NCBI GenBank assembly: GCA_020848835.1
Contig: JADLHJ010000081.1
Coordinates: 62,001-126,000 of the forward strand
DNA from: Candidatus Hydrogenedentota bacterium
GTDB lineage: Bacteria > Hydrogenedentota > Hydrogenedentia > Hydrogenedentales > SLHB01
Length of the DNA: 64,000 bases
Direction of reading: 5' to 3'
Shown here: in pieces, positions 1 through 8,948 of the stretch
Numbering within the stretch: the stretch's first letter is position 1
Layout of the letters: every line of letters begins with the position of its first letter
The notes under the pieces: generated by a model
The model's database searches: none
What the model was told of the DNA's origin: nothing
The model's input: only the letters and a program-made list of their open reading frames with translations
Position numbers and translations under genes: made by a program

Positions 1-723
1 TGCAATGGCATCGTCGATCGTTTCTTCTTTAACGGTGAAGGGATGCGGAAGAGGGTTCAGCGCTTGCGCGTATTGTTTTGTCCGCTTTTCGTAGCGCAGC
101 ACAGCAATGCCGCGCGTAGCGAGTCCCCAAGCTATCTCACGGAAAGGCTTGTTTGCGGCCACGGTTTCGTCTCGATCTTGCGGGCCAGAGCCGTGAACAA
201 GGACGATGGCAGGGAACGGACCATCGCCTTTTGGTGCGCTGATAGTGCCTGGCAATATCCACGGCGCTTCGCCAAATGTAACCTCAAACTCTTCAAACGC
301 ATCCCGCGACACGTAAGGAGGAGTACTGAAAGCGGGCGCATTGGACGAAGGCAAAAAGAATAGGCCAGCGATTTTTCCATCCGCGTCGTAGACAACTTTC
401 ACATCCAAATTCGCGCGCTCAAATTCACAGGTAACAAAGACGATTTCGTAACCGGCGGCACGCTCTGTACGGGTCGCGCCCTGCTTTACAAATGCGCCCG
501 CCTGCCCAATCAAACCATTCCAAATGTCCCGCAATTTCGATTCGGGAAGTGCACCTCGCATAGTGGCGTCGAACGTGTAGATTGCTTTCGCGAAGTCGCC
601 CGTCGCGAGTAAGGCAACGAATGAAGTTGCGTCCTTTGTCCTCTCGATCGTAGGCGTGCCGGTTGCAGCGCTATGCGCGGAGGCGGCAAAGACGATTGAC
701 AGACATACCACACGGTACAACAT
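1..723 (-). CDS. Exported alpha/beta hydrolase with N-terminal DUF3887-like domain, cut by the window edge
   Basis: The reading frame is open from the window edge to an ATG at 723, with GGAGG about 10 bases upstream, so 241 N-terminal residues are visible and the C-terminus is missing. The protein begins with a short hydrophobic signal peptide (MLYRVVCLSIVFAASAHSA). Residues about 30-115 resemble the DUF3887 domain that precedes many secreted hydrolases. From about residue 150 an alpha/beta-hydrolase core begins, with the typical early strand and oxyanion segment 'VLVHGSGPQDRDET' and later 'GIAVLRYEKR'. The catalytic Ser, Asp and His lie beyond the edge. Likely a periplasmic or secreted esterase/peptidase-type hydrolase; the substrate is unknown. 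Confidence 0.8.
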   Translation of the reverse strand, partial: MLYRVVCLSIVFAASAHSAATGTPTIERTKDATSFVALLATGDFAKAIYTFDATMRGALPESKLRDIWNGLIGQAGAFVKQGATRTERAAGYEIVFVTCEFERANLDVKVVYDADGKIAGLFFLPSSNAPAFSTPPYVSRDAFEEFEVTFGEAPWILPGTISAPKGDGPFPAIVLVHGSGPQDRDETVAANKPFREIAWGLATRGIAVLRYEKRTKQYAQALNPLPHPFTVKEETIDDAIA

Positions 724-809
724 TTGCCACTATCCTCCACGGTGCGATCCAGAATAACCGTTCCGATCAGCACGCGCACCTGGCACTGCGTCCGTAGCGA
801 TGCGCAGAG

Positions 810-851
810 AAAAACATGACGGGCGGCCACGCTCCTTCGAGCGGCCGCCCG
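810..851 (-). terminator. Hairpin terminator after the 55-aa gene
   Basis: A perfect 9-bp stem (CGGGCGGCC at 820-828, GGCCGCCCG at 843-851) with a 14-base loop is followed on the minus strand by a short T run (the A run at 810-814). It lies just downstream of the 55-aa minus-strand gene and before the hydrolase gene, so it probably separates the two transcripts. Confidence 0.55.
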
Positions 852-873
852 CCATGCTTTTGGCTCCGAAAAT

Positions 874-1041
874 CTAATTAAGAATGCGCTTCTTACGGTC
901 CTTTGCCGAGCTCATTATTGCGAGTAACTCCTGCGAGATCGCCTCCACCTTTTTCACCATGGGCAAAAGTTCCATGACAAGTTTTTCACGAAGTTGTTGC
1001 AGCCGCAGCTTTTCCTCGTCCGTCAACATCAAATCCGACAT
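874..1041 (-). CDS. Small helical hypothetical protein (55 aa)
   Basis: This frame runs from ATG at 1041 (GGAG about 8 bases upstream) to TAG at 874. The product starts MSDLMLTDEEKLRLQQLREK and ends with a basic tail KDRKKRILN. It has no cysteine, no membrane segment and a heptad-like Leu/Met spacing, so it is probably one or two amphipathic helices. A plausible terminator follows it. I do not recognise the family. Support is the ribosome-binding site, the charged helical composition and the terminator; there is no homology evidence. Confidence 0.55.
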   Translation of the reverse strand: MSDLMLTDEEKLRLQQLREKLVMELLPMVKKVEAISQELLAIMSSAKDRKKRILN

Positions 1042-1504
1042 ACTGAATCTCCACTCCTACATCGAGCGGGTCCAGGCATACCCACTCACACCGCACCTAC
1101 CATCTATGGGGAGCAATATTCCTGCCAATGAGTTAGGCAGGCGTAACTATCCCACACATAGCCTGACAACGCCGAAGTCTACGCACCGAATACTCGAAAC
1201 ACACTCTCTCTAATTAGGTAGAATCGAGATGCCTTTGCCGCAAAACCCACCGCATTGTAGTTTCGCGGGCAGAAAGTCTTGTCACCGGTGACAACCATTT
1301 GCCAGCCTTTCGTGACTTCGTCCAATCCTACCATACGTCTAGTGATTTGTCTCGTACTTTATTGTCAAAGAACATGTATGTAAATCACAATAATAGCTAC
1401 ACATAGACAGCGTTACTGTTGCCATTTTTCCGCGCCGATTTGAACGCTTATCGCGCAGTCCGTAAAGTGCACGACTGTGATATACGTCCGAACCAATAGA
1501 CGAT
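1042..1504. other. Intergenic region with two inverted repeats
   Basis: No gene is supported here. Visible structure is a perfect 16-bp palindrome at 1279-1294 (separate entry) and a 7-bp inverted repeat TTATTGT/ACAATAA (1359-1365 and 1387-1393) in an AT-rich stretch that probably holds the promoter of the DUF1501 gene. Confidence 0.4.
1279..1294. promoter_or_regulatory. 16-bp perfect palindrome, candidate operator
   Basis: TTGTCACCGGTGACAA reads identically on both strands. A central CG with symmetric half-sites is typical of LacI/GntR-type operators. It lies about 210 bases before the DUF1501 start. No regulator gene is adjacent, so assignment is tentative. Confidence 0.3.
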
Positions 1505-2977
1505 ATGAGCATGAATCCATTCAGTAACGCAGGCCGACGCTTGCTCGATCGCCGCAGTTTTCTGGAGCATGCGGGGACGGGACTGAGCGGCATCGCTTTG
1601 GCTGCGCTTCTAGGACAGGACAAAGCGCTGGCGGAACCGATACGCCCCGTGATTCAACCGGATGCACCCTTCGCATTCCGCGCGCCGCATGTTTTGCCAA
1701 AAGCAACGCGCGTGTTGTTTGTGTTCTGCTCCGGCGCTGTCAGCCATATCGACACGTTTGACTATAAACCCTCGCTCTTCAAATACGACGGCCAACCGCT
1801 GCCCGGTGGTGAAGGGCTAATTACGTTTCAAGGCGAGAATGGTAATGTAGCAAAGCCGCTGTGGGACTTCGCGCCCCGGGGGCAGTGCGGCAAGTACACA
1901 TCGAACCTCCTTCCGAACATGTCTGCGATGGTTGACGACTTCTGCTTCATCCACTCGTTGACCGCAAAAAGCAACACGCACGGCCCCGCCGAGAGCCAGA
2001 TGAATACCGGGTTCATACTTGATGGATTTCCGAGCATCGGTGCGTGGGTGACCTATGCGCTCGGTTGCGAGGCAGACGATTTGCCCGCGTATGTCGCGAT
2101 TCCCGATCCTCGCGGGTATCCACAGATGGGCCCGAACAGTTGGACTGCTGGATTCTTACCGGCCGTGTTCCAGGGAGTGTCGTTCAACGCGGACAAACCA
2201 ATTGCGCATTTGAATACGCCCGGCGGAATTTCGCCGGAGGCAGACCGCGCGACGCGCGAGTTTCTGAAGTTCATGAACGAGAAGCATCTCGAACAGTTTC
2301 CCGGCGATTCGGAGCTCAGTGCGCGTATCGCGAGTTATGAGATGGCGGCAAAACTGCAACTGCGCGCGGCGGAAGTGGATGACTTCGCGAGCGAGCCGGA
2401 ATCGATGCGACAGATGTATTGTGTCGATGACTCGAACAAGTTAAAGGCCGCGTTCGGGCGAAACTGTTTGCTGGCGCGGCGACTGCTCGAACGCGGCGTG
2501 CGATTTGTGCATTTGTTCAATGGCGCATACGCAATGGGCGAGGGCGTGGGCAATTGGGACGGGCACAAGGTCATTAAGCAACAGTACGACATTCACGCGC
2601 CGATTCTGGATGAACCGTGCGCTGCGTTGTTTAAGGACCTGAAGGCGCGGGGTCTATTGGATGATACGCTCGTTGTGTGGGCCACGGAGTTTGGCCGCAT
2701 GCCCACCTTCCAAAAAGGCGCCAGCGGGCGCGACCACAACCCTAGCGGCTTCACCGCGTTTATGATGGGCGCGGGCGTGAAGGCTCCCTTCAGCTACGGC
2801 GCGACGGATGATTTCGGGTATAAGGCCGCCGAAAACGTCACGACCATCTACGACTTTCACGCCACCATTCTGCACTTGCTCGGGCTCAACCACGAGCAGC
2901 TCACCTTCTATCACAACGGTACCGAACGACGGCTGACCGATGTGCATGGGCATGTGATTCAGGACTTGCTGACCTAG
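1505..2977 (+). CDS. DUF1501 family protein with Tat signal
   Basis: A 490-aa protein of the DUF1501 family, a sulfatase/phosphatase-fold group abundant in planctomycetes and relatives. The N-terminus carries a twin-arginine signal ([19 protein letters not shown]). Family hallmarks are '[20 protein letters not shown]' (about 80-100), '[15 protein letters not shown]', '[12 protein letters not shown]', 'WDGH', '[12 protein letters not shown]' and the C-terminal '[19 protein letters not shown]'. In planctomycetes it is usually paired with a DUF1549/DUF1553 cytochrome-like protein, which is absent here. The GC-rich frame ends 28 bases before the RDD gene. Biochemical role unknown. Confidence 0.92.
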   Translation: MSMNPFSNAGRRLLDRRSFLEHAGTGLSGIALAALLGQDKALAEPIRPVIQPDAPFAFRAPHVLPKATRVLFVFCSGAVSHIDTFDYKPSLFKYDGQPLPGGEGLITFQGENGNVAKPLWDFAPRGQCGKYTSNLLPNMSAMVDDFCFIHSLTAKSNTHGPAESQMNTGFILDGFPSIGAWVTYALGCEADDLPAYVAIPDPRGYPQMGPNSWTAGFLPAVFQGVSFNADKPIAHLNTPGGISPEADRATREFLKFMNEKHLEQFPGDSELSARIASYEMAAKLQLRAAEVDDFASEPESMRQMYCVDDSNKLKAAFGRNCLLARRLLERGVRFVHLFNGAYAMGEGVGNWDGHKVIKQQYDIHAPILDEPCAALFKDLKARGLLDDTLVVWATEFGRMPTFQKGASGRDHNPSGFTAFMMGAGVKAPFSYGATDDFGYKAAENVTTIYDFHATILHLLGLNHEQLTFYHNGTERRLTDVHGHVIQDLLT

Positions 2978-3004
2978 TATAGAAACGATCCGGGATTTTG
3001 CATC

Positions 3005-3547
3005 GTGACTAGCGAAATCGAGGAAGACAATCCCCAGTATCTACACCCTGTCTCGCAGAGGAGGCCGTGGTTACGCTATTGGGCCCGCACAATCGATTTG
3101 ATGATTTCGATATTTGTTTTTGGTCTTGTGGCAAGTATCGCGTTTCCAGCAGTTCTCGAGATCGATGACAAAGTTTTTGGATACGTCTTTCTATTGGCTT
3201 ACACGATTATAGAATCCGTGATGATGAATTCATTCGGTACGACGCCTGGGAAAGCGTTGCTTAACATTCGCCTTCAGAAACGCGGTGGCGGACGTCTTAG
3301 TCTTATAGAGGCATTTGTGAGAAGCGTCAGTGTAACCGTTTATGGAATGGGTGTTGGAATTCCAGTAATTACATTGGCGACTCATTTTGTTGCATATCGG
3401 ACCTTAACCAGGACTGGCAGTACCAGTTGGGATCGCGCCGGTGGCTACAGTATAACGCATGGAACTGTAGGCTTATTGCGCTCGGTTGTGGCATGTTCAA
3501 TCGTTGGATCTTTCATTGCGCTCATTGTTTTTCTGCCTGATGAGTAG
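3005..3547 (+). CDS. RDD family membrane protein
   Basis: A 180-aa integral membrane protein. The diagnostic RDD motif is seen as 'RPWLRYWARTIDLMI' (about 20-34), followed by hydrophobic segments at about 33-52, 58-75, 110-130 and 155-175. 'TTPGKALLNIRL' (about 80-91) is the second conserved element of the family. The start is a GTG with no strong Shine-Dalgarno site, so it could be elsewhere. RDD proteins are mostly uncharacterised transporters or antiporters. It follows the DUF1501 gene closely, which may indicate co-transcription. Confidence 0.85.
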   Translation: MTSEIEEDNPQYLHPVSQRRPWLRYWARTIDLMISIFVFGLVASIAFPAVLEIDDKVFGYVFLLAYTIIESVMMNSFGTTPGKALLNIRLQKRGGGRLSLIEAFVRSVSVTVYGMGVGIPVITLATHFVAYRTLTRTGSTSWDRAGGYSITHGTVGLLRSVVACSIVGSFIALIVFLPDE

Positions 3548-3785
3548 GCTTCAAATTCGTTTGCACTGTTCCAAGTTACTGTTCAATTTTGTTTCCAAGT
3601 CTCGAAAATTGTCACGGCTGACTAATTTTGACAAGCGACTACATTCTAGATTAACCCCTTCCTCTATAACGCTTTAGCCGTCCTTTTAAAGCGTAAATCC
3701 GGAGTTGGCATGGCTATTGCCCTTCTCCCTCGGCGAATTGGAGCGAACCGCGCTTTGCGGAAGGACTGAAGGAGCTAAGGGGACG

Positions 3786-4994
3786 ATGCCAACATTTGCG
3801 TATGTAGCCAAGACCCGCGATGGCCAGCGGAAGTCGGGCACGCTGACGGCGGAAAACAAGCAGGCCTTGCTGCGCAGTTTGCAGGCGCAAGGGCTTTCGC
3901 CGGAGAGTGTGCAAGACAAGGCCGCGAAGGCGGGACAAAAGGGCGGCGGCAGAAAGGTTAAATCAACCGAAATCCTGGTGTTTACCCGCCAGCTTTCGAC
4001 GATTGTGAACGCGGGTCTTCCGCTCTTACAGGGTCTCGATATTCTCGCAGAGCAAACGGAAGACGCCAATTTTGCCACAACGATGCGCGACATAGGCAGC
4101 GCGGTTGAAGGCGGCGATTCGTTTTCGGAGGCATTGAAACGTCACCCGCGCGTATTTACCGATTTGTACGTGAGCATGATTCGCGCGGGCGAAGCGAGCG
4201 GTAACCTCGACAATGTATTGCTGCAGCTCGCGGATTACATGGAATCGATGGAAGAGTTGAAACGGCGCATTCGTTCGGCGATGACATATCCGGTCGTCGC
4301 GTTCGCGATGATTCTGTTAATAGCCACGGGTCTTATTGTTTGGGTCGTTCCGCAGTTTGCGGAAATCTTCAAGAGCTTCGACAAGGCGCTACCCGCACCT
4401 ACGCAGTTACTGATCAACATCAGCGAAGTGTTGCGTAGCTGGAAGATATTGGTTGTGATTGCCGCGGGGATTGGCGCCGTTATCGGATTTCGCGCCTACC
4501 GTGAGACTGCAAACGGACGTCTGCAGACGGACGCAATGTTTTTAAAGATGCCGGTGTTCGGCAAACTTTTGCGCAAGGTGGCGATCAGCCGCTTCGCGCG
4601 CACGTTGAGCACGCTCACACGCAGCGGCGTTTCGATTCTTGCGGCGCTTGAAATCGTGGAACGTACGGCCGGCAACGAAGTGTTCGCACGTGTGGTGCGC
4701 AAGGCGGCGGACAGCGTACGTGGTGGTGAGACCCTTGCAGAACCCCTCGCGCGCAGCCAGGAATTCCCGGCGATGGTCACACGTATGATCGGCGTCGGTG
4801 AAAAGACCGGCGCGCTCGAACAGATGCTTGCGAAAATATCGGACTTCTACGATTCGGAAGTGAAAGCGGCGGTCGACGGTTTGACCAGCCTTATCGAGCC
4901 AATTCTCATCCTGATGATGGGTGTGGTCGTAGGCGGTATCGTCATCGCGCTCTTCATGCCCATCCTGCAACTGTCGAGCCTCGTGCAGCAGTAG
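3786..4994 (+). CDS. Type II secretion / type IV pilus inner-membrane platform protein (GspF/PilC)
   Basis: 402 aa from the ATG at 3786, chosen because AAGGAG lies at 3769-3774 and the typical GspF N-terminus MPTFAYVAKTRDGQ follows; the frame extends upstream but that part is not GspF-like. Two repeated cytoplasmic GspF domains are visible (about 70-195 and 270-395), each ending in membrane helices, including 'AFAMILLIATGLIVWVVPQF' and the C-terminal 'PILILMMGVVVGGIVIALFMPIL'. The protein anchors the assembly ATPase in type IV pilus or type II secretion machines. No ATPase or secretin gene is nearby, so the rest of the machine must be elsewhere; the pilin operon at 18.2-21.6 kb may use it. 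Confidence 0.93.
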   Translation: MPTFAYVAKTRDGQRKSGTLTAENKQALLRSLQAQGLSPESVQDKAAKAGQKGGGRKVKSTEILVFTRQLSTIVNAGLPLLQGLDILAEQTEDANFATTMRDIGSAVEGGDSFSEALKRHPRVFTDLYVSMIRAGEASGNLDNVLLQLADYMESMEELKRRIRSAMTYPVVAFAMILLIATGLIVWVVPQFAEIFKSFDKALPAPTQLLINISEVLRSWKILVVIAAGIGAVIGFRAYRETANGRLQTDAMFLKMPVFGKLLRKVAISRFARTLSTLTRSGVSILAALEIVERTAGNEVFARVVRKAADSVRGGETLAEPLARSQEFPAMVTRMIGVGEKTGALEQMLAKISDFYDSEVKAAVDGLTSLIEPILILMMGVVVGGIVIALFMPILQLSSLVQQ

Positions 4995-5013
4995 CAGGAA
5001 AGTCTAATCCAAC

Positions 5014-5050
5014 GCCCGTGTGCCTCAGGCGCGCGGGCATTTTTCTTTTT
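5014..5050 (+). terminator. Rho-independent terminator after the GspF gene
   Basis: An 11-bp stem (starting GCCCG at 5014 and ending CGGGC at 5038, with two G-T pairs, loop TCA) is followed by ATTTTTCTTTTT. It stands 20 bases after the GspF stop. Confidence 0.8.
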
Positions 5051-5153
5051 GCGACGGTGTTGGGCTACTGTAAAGCCGAATGTGATTCGGCCTGGGTCTA
5101 CGGGTGGTCCACCGAACCGATAGCGGATCGGTCTCATGCAAGGAAACTAGAAC

Positions 5154-5897
5154 ATGGAAAAGACGCGGAGAACTTTTTTGAAGACGGCGAGCGGTATTGC
5201 GGCGGCGGGCGCCGCGTTTGCGACGCCGGACCTGGTGTTGGCGGCGGCTGATGAGAAGCCTGCGGCAAGCGGCAGCGGAGGCGGGCTGACCGAGCATAAG
5301 CTACCGGATTTGCCGTATCCGTACGAGGCGCTTGAACCCACGATTGATGCAGAAACGATGAAGCTGCATCACGACAAACACCACGCGGCGTATGTGACGA
5401 ATCTCATCAAGGCAGAGAAGGCCCTTGCCGATGCGCGCGCCGCGAACGACTTTGCAATGGTGCAGCATTGGTCGAAGTCGGCTGCGTTCAACGGTGGCGG
5501 CCACGCGCTGCATTCATTGTTCTGGACGATCATGGCGCCGGCAGGCAAGGGCGGCGGCGGTGAACCTACGGGCGCGCTGCTTGATAAAATCAATGCAGAC
5601 TTTGGTAGCTTCGCTGCGTTTAAAGGCCAATTCTCCGCTGCAGCAAAGGCGGTTGAAGGTTCGGGTTGGGCGCTGCTGCACCACCGTGTGACGGATCACC
5701 GTCTGATTATTTTACAGGCGGAGAACCAGCATAAGCTTGGCACCTGGGACACTGTGCCGATCATGGGGATCGACGTCTGGGAGCACGCGTATTATCTGAC
5801 GTATCGCAATGATCGCGCGAAATACGTCGATGCGTGGTGGAACATTGTAAATTGGGAACAAGTAGGCAAGAACCTCGCGGCCCATATGCCGAAGTAA
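5154..5897 (+). CDS. sod: Exported superoxide dismutase (Fe/Mn family)
   Basis: A 247-aa protein with a twin-arginine signal (KTRRTFLKTASGIAAAGAAFA) before a complete Fe/Mn SOD of about 205 residues. Metal-binding motifs are visible: His in 'LHHDKHHAAYV', His in 'FNGGGHALHSLFW' and the Asp and His of 'GIDVWEHAYYLTYRNDR'. The 'GGGHALHSLFW' and 'AENQHKLG' segments resemble Mn-type or cambialistic enzymes more than classic FeSOD, but the metal cannot be fixed from sequence. It dismutates superoxide, here in the periplasm or outside the cell, an unusual location that protects against external superoxide. It is monocistronic, with terminators before and after. Confidence 0.93.
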   Translation: MEKTRRTFLKTASGIAAAGAAFATPDLVLAAADEKPAASGSGGGLTEHKLPDLPYPYEALEPTIDAETMKLHHDKHHAAYVTNLIKAEKALADARAANDFAMVQHWSKSAAFNGGGHALHSLFWTIMAPAGKGGGGEPTGALLDKINADFGSFAAFKGQFSAAAKAVEGSGWALLHHRVTDHRLIILQAENQHKLGTWDTVPIMGIDVWEHAYYLTYRNDRAKYVDAWWNIVNWEQVGKNLAAHMPK

Positions 5898-5920
5898 ACT
5901 TATAAATTCCTCCACAGATT

Positions 5921-5962
5921 GCGCAGATTCACGCCGATTGAGCGTGAATCTGCGCTTTTTTT
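5921..5962 (+). terminator. Rho-independent terminator after sod
   Basis: A perfect 13-bp stem (5921-5933 paired with 5943-5955, GCGCAGATTCACG and its complement), a 9-base loop and seven Ts. It starts 23 bases after the sod stop. Confidence 0.9.
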
Positions 5963-6041
5963 GTCGCCACCTTGGCAGGCATGTGCCATAATCATTTTCC
6001 GCTTATTACGATCCCGGGTTGCGTGTGCGGAGGTTGCTGTG

Positions 6042-8942
6042 GTGTCAATTTCGCTACGGATGTGTTGTGTCGCTTTGATTATCTGCTGCACTGCATGGTG
6101 CGATACAAAATCCGCGATGCCGTCGTTCACGGCGGACCACACATTGGGGCAGCCGTCCCTCACGGTGAATTTCACCGACACGAGTTCAACCAGCGGTGGC
6201 CCTATTACTGCGTGGTCCTGGGACTTTGGCGATGGCAGTCCGCTTAACACCGCGCAGAATCCCACGCATACATACACGATAGCTGGGAGCTTCACCGTTT
6301 CACTGACCGTCACTGAAGGCGGCACACCCTACGCGACGTCCGTTCCACGCTTCATCAATGTGGCGAATACGACGAACGCACCGACGGGGCAAATCGATCT
6401 CGCAAGCGCAGTTGTCGTGACACGACCCGGAACGCTGCCGAAATCCGAAGCTAAGGCCTCGGTGGTGCTTGTGGAAGAAATTCAAAAGCGCACGGGATTG
6501 AACCTTAACGTATCGACGTCGTGGCCCGCTTCTGGAACGGTAATCGCGCTGACATCTCAACCGGGCCTGGGGATTGGTGCAGAAGGGTATCACCTGTTTG
6601 CACAAGCAGGCGGGCCAGGCCCAACTGTAGTCTGGATCGTCGGCGAAGATGCACGCGGTGCTTTATTCGGCGTGGGCAAATTGTTGCGCAGTGTCGAGTG
6701 GGGCGCGGGCCTATTGCGCCTGGCGCAATCGCCGGAGGTCACCACGGCGCCCGTATATCCATTGCGCGGCCATCAACTCGGATACCGGAACACAGCCAAC
6801 ACCTATGATGGCTGGAGCGTTGTGCAGTACGAGCAGTATATTCGGGAGCTTGTTATCTTTGGCGCAAACGCGATTGAAAACATCCCGTTCGATACCCCGA
6901 GTCCGCATTTTCCAATCAGTGCGTCGCAAATGAATCAGGCTGTGAGCGCAATCTGCGACGATTATGGTATCGAGTATTGGGTCTGGACGCCTGCGAATTT
7001 CGACTTGAACAATACGACACAGCGCAACCAAGCCCTCGCCGATCACGCGGCGATGTATCAAGATTGCGTGCGACTCGACGGCGTGTTTGTTCCCGGCGGC
7101 GATCCGGGAAACAATGCGCCGCTTTTGGTGTTGGATTTCGTCCACGACCTCCACGACACACTTGTCGCTGAGCATCCCGCTGCCGGCGTATGGCTGTCGA
7201 ACCAGGGTTTTGAACATGCGGACAACGACACGCTGTTCGATTATCTGCAATCGCAACAGCCGACCTGGTTAAAAGGAATGGTGTACGGTCCCTGGACTTG
7301 GATGACTATGGAAGAAATGCGTACGCGCACCCCGAATCAATATCCAATTCGCCATTATCCTGACATCACGCATAATTTGCGTTGTCAGTATCCCGTGCCG
7401 GACTGGGATCAAGCGTTTGCGCACGTACAGAATCGTGAAGCCTCGAACCCGCGTCCAACGGAACAAGCAATTATTCATAATCGCTACGCGAGCTTGACCT
7501 GCGGATTTCTCGCGTACTCCGATGGTGCGCATGATGACGTGAACAAGCAGGTATGGAGCATGCGCGGGTGGGATCCCGGGTTGAACGTGAATGAAATCGT
7601 GCAGGACTATTCGCGTTTCTTTTTTGGACCTGATCTTGTTAGCGCGGCCTCGTCAGGCATTTTGAATCTTGAAGCAAATTGGCAAGGACCACTTCTCACG
7701 AATGCTGGCGTCAACACAACCTTTGATCAATGGGAAACGCTGGAAGCGCAACATCCTGGGCTTGCGAATGATTGGCGCTGGCAGTATTTACTACTGCGCG
7801 CATATAGCGACCAGTATATTCGCGCGCGGCTGATTAATGAGACTGATCTTCAGCAACAGGCGCGCGCGACTCTTGCCAACGCGGCATCGCTCGGCGCGAA
7901 TAACGCGATAAATTCTGCCGAGGCCACACTTGATTTGGCGACGACAAATCCGGTGCGTGCGGATTTGCGATCTCGTATCGCAGACCTCTGCGTCGATCTA
8001 TTCGCGTCCATTAAATATCAATCGAGCGTGAGCGCGCCGTATCTGGCAAGCGGACTCGAGCGGAGCTGCATTCTCGACTTGATCGACTGGCCGGTTAACG
8101 ATCGCCTCCACTACGAGTACGTATTCGCCAACGTGATTGCGCCATTACCGACGCAAGGCGCGAAACTCGACGCCATAGAAACGCTTTTGAATTGGGAAAA
8201 TCCAGGACCGGCGGGGTACTACGACAACCTCGGAAATGCCACGAAGGACGCGCATCTCGTTCATCAGCTCACTTACGCGCAGGATCCCGGCTTTGTCGAA
8301 TCTACGCAAAGCGAATTTATGTGGCACAACGGTGACACGAACGATCCAAAACGTGGCGCGGGTCTGCGGTCGTGGCAAGATCAGGGTCAAACGCTCTATG
8401 GTCAGCCGTTGGAAATGCACTACAGCAATCTCGCGCCAGATGCGGTGTACACACTCCGCGCAACTTACCTGGGAAGGTTTAGCCCCATCATGACTCTGAT
8501 TGCCGATGGCAATACGATTGGCACGTCGGGCACGCCGGGATCGTTTCCCTACCAGATTACGTACGCCATACCGCCTTCAGTTACATCGGACGGCGTTCTG
8601 CATCTTGAATGGGAACGGGTAAGTGGGCGCGGCAGCCAGATTGCGGAAGTGTGGTTGACGACGCCTGACACCGACGAAGACGGATTGCCGGATTATTGGG
8701 AGCAGCGCTATGGTCTCGATATTGGGGATTCCGCTGGCGAAAACGGGGCAATGGGTGATCCGGACGGCGATAACGCTGTTAACATCATTGAGTTCCAGAA
8801 CGATACGGATCCGAGCGATCCAGATTCTGCGCCGGTGGCGCTACGGGCAGCGGATCAGACGACGCTTCTGCTGGGTTGGATGTTGATTGCTGCCTTGATT
8901 GTCGTGCGCGTGCGAAAGGCGCAACGCACCACGTCGGGGTAA
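6042..8942 (+). CDS. Large surface protein: PKD domain, alpha-glucuronidase-like glycoside hydrolase region, Ca-binding tail and C-terminal membrane anchor
   Basis: About 966 aa. The GTG at 6042 is chosen because GGAGG lies 8 bases upstream and a signal peptide follows (VSISLRMCCVALIICC); the frame stays open further upstream but through the sod terminator. Residues about 30-110 form a PKD domain ('AWSWDFGDGS', 'HTYTIAGSFTVSLTV'). Then comes a region resembling the N-terminal domain of GH67/GH115-type alpha-glucuronidases ('VWIVGEDARGALFGVGKLLR') and a TIM-barrel-like part. A thrombospondin-3-like, Asp-rich segment ('DTDEDGLPDYWEQ', 'GDPDGDNAVNIIEF') precedes a terminal hydrophobic helix with an Arg/Lys tail. 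Probably an anchored polysaccharide-degrading enzyme; substrate unproven. Confidence 0.8.
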   Translation: MSISLRMCCVALIICCTAWCDTKSAMPSFTADHTLGQPSLTVNFTDTSSTSGGPITAWSWDFGDGSPLNTAQNPTHTYTIAGSFTVSLTVTEGGTPYATSVPRFINVANTTNAPTGQIDLASAVVVTRPGTLPKSEAKASVVLVEEIQKRTGLNLNVSTSWPASGTVIALTSQPGLGIGAEGYHLFAQAGGPGPTVVWIVGEDARGALFGVGKLLRSVEWGAGLLRLAQSPEVTTAPVYPLRGHQLGYRNTANTYDGWSVVQYEQYIRELVIFGANAIENIPFDTPSPHFPISASQMNQAVSAICDDYGIEYWVWTPANFDLNNTTQRNQALADHAAMYQDCVRLDGVFVPGGDPGNNAPLLVLDFVHDLHDTLVAEHPAAGVWLSNQGFEHADNDTLFDYLQSQQPTWLKGMVYGPWTWMTMEEMRTRTPNQYPIRHYPDITHNLRCQYPVPDWDQAFAHVQNREASNPRPTEQAIIHNRYASLTCGFLAYSDGAHDDVNKQVWSMRGWDPGLNVNEIVQDYSRFFFGPDLVSAASSGILNLEANWQGPLLTNAGVNTTFDQWETLEAQHPGLANDWRWQYLLLRAYSDQYIRARLINETDLQQQARATLANAASLGANNAINSAEATLDLATTNPVRADLRSRIADLCVDLFASIKYQSSVSAPYLASGLERSCILDLIDWPVNDRLHYEYVFANVIAPLPTQGAKLDAIETLLNWENPGPAGYYDNLGNATKDAHLVHQLTYAQDPGFVESTQSEFMWHNGDTNDPKRGAGLRSWQDQGQTLYGQPLEMHYSNLAPDAVYTLRATYLGRFSPIMTLIADGNTIGTSGTPGSFPYQITYAIPPSVTSDGVLHLEWERVSGRGSQIAEVWLTTPDTDEDGLPDYWEQRYGLDIGDSAGENGAMGDPDGDNAVNIIEFQNDTDPSDPDSAPVALRAADQTTLLLGWMLIAALIVVRVRKAQRTTSG

Positions 8943-8948
8943 GAAACT

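Noticed and set aside
1-43. Small plus-strand frame at the left edge (43-363)
   Set aside because: It is antisense to the clear hydrolase frame, which has a signal peptide, domain motifs and a ribosome site.
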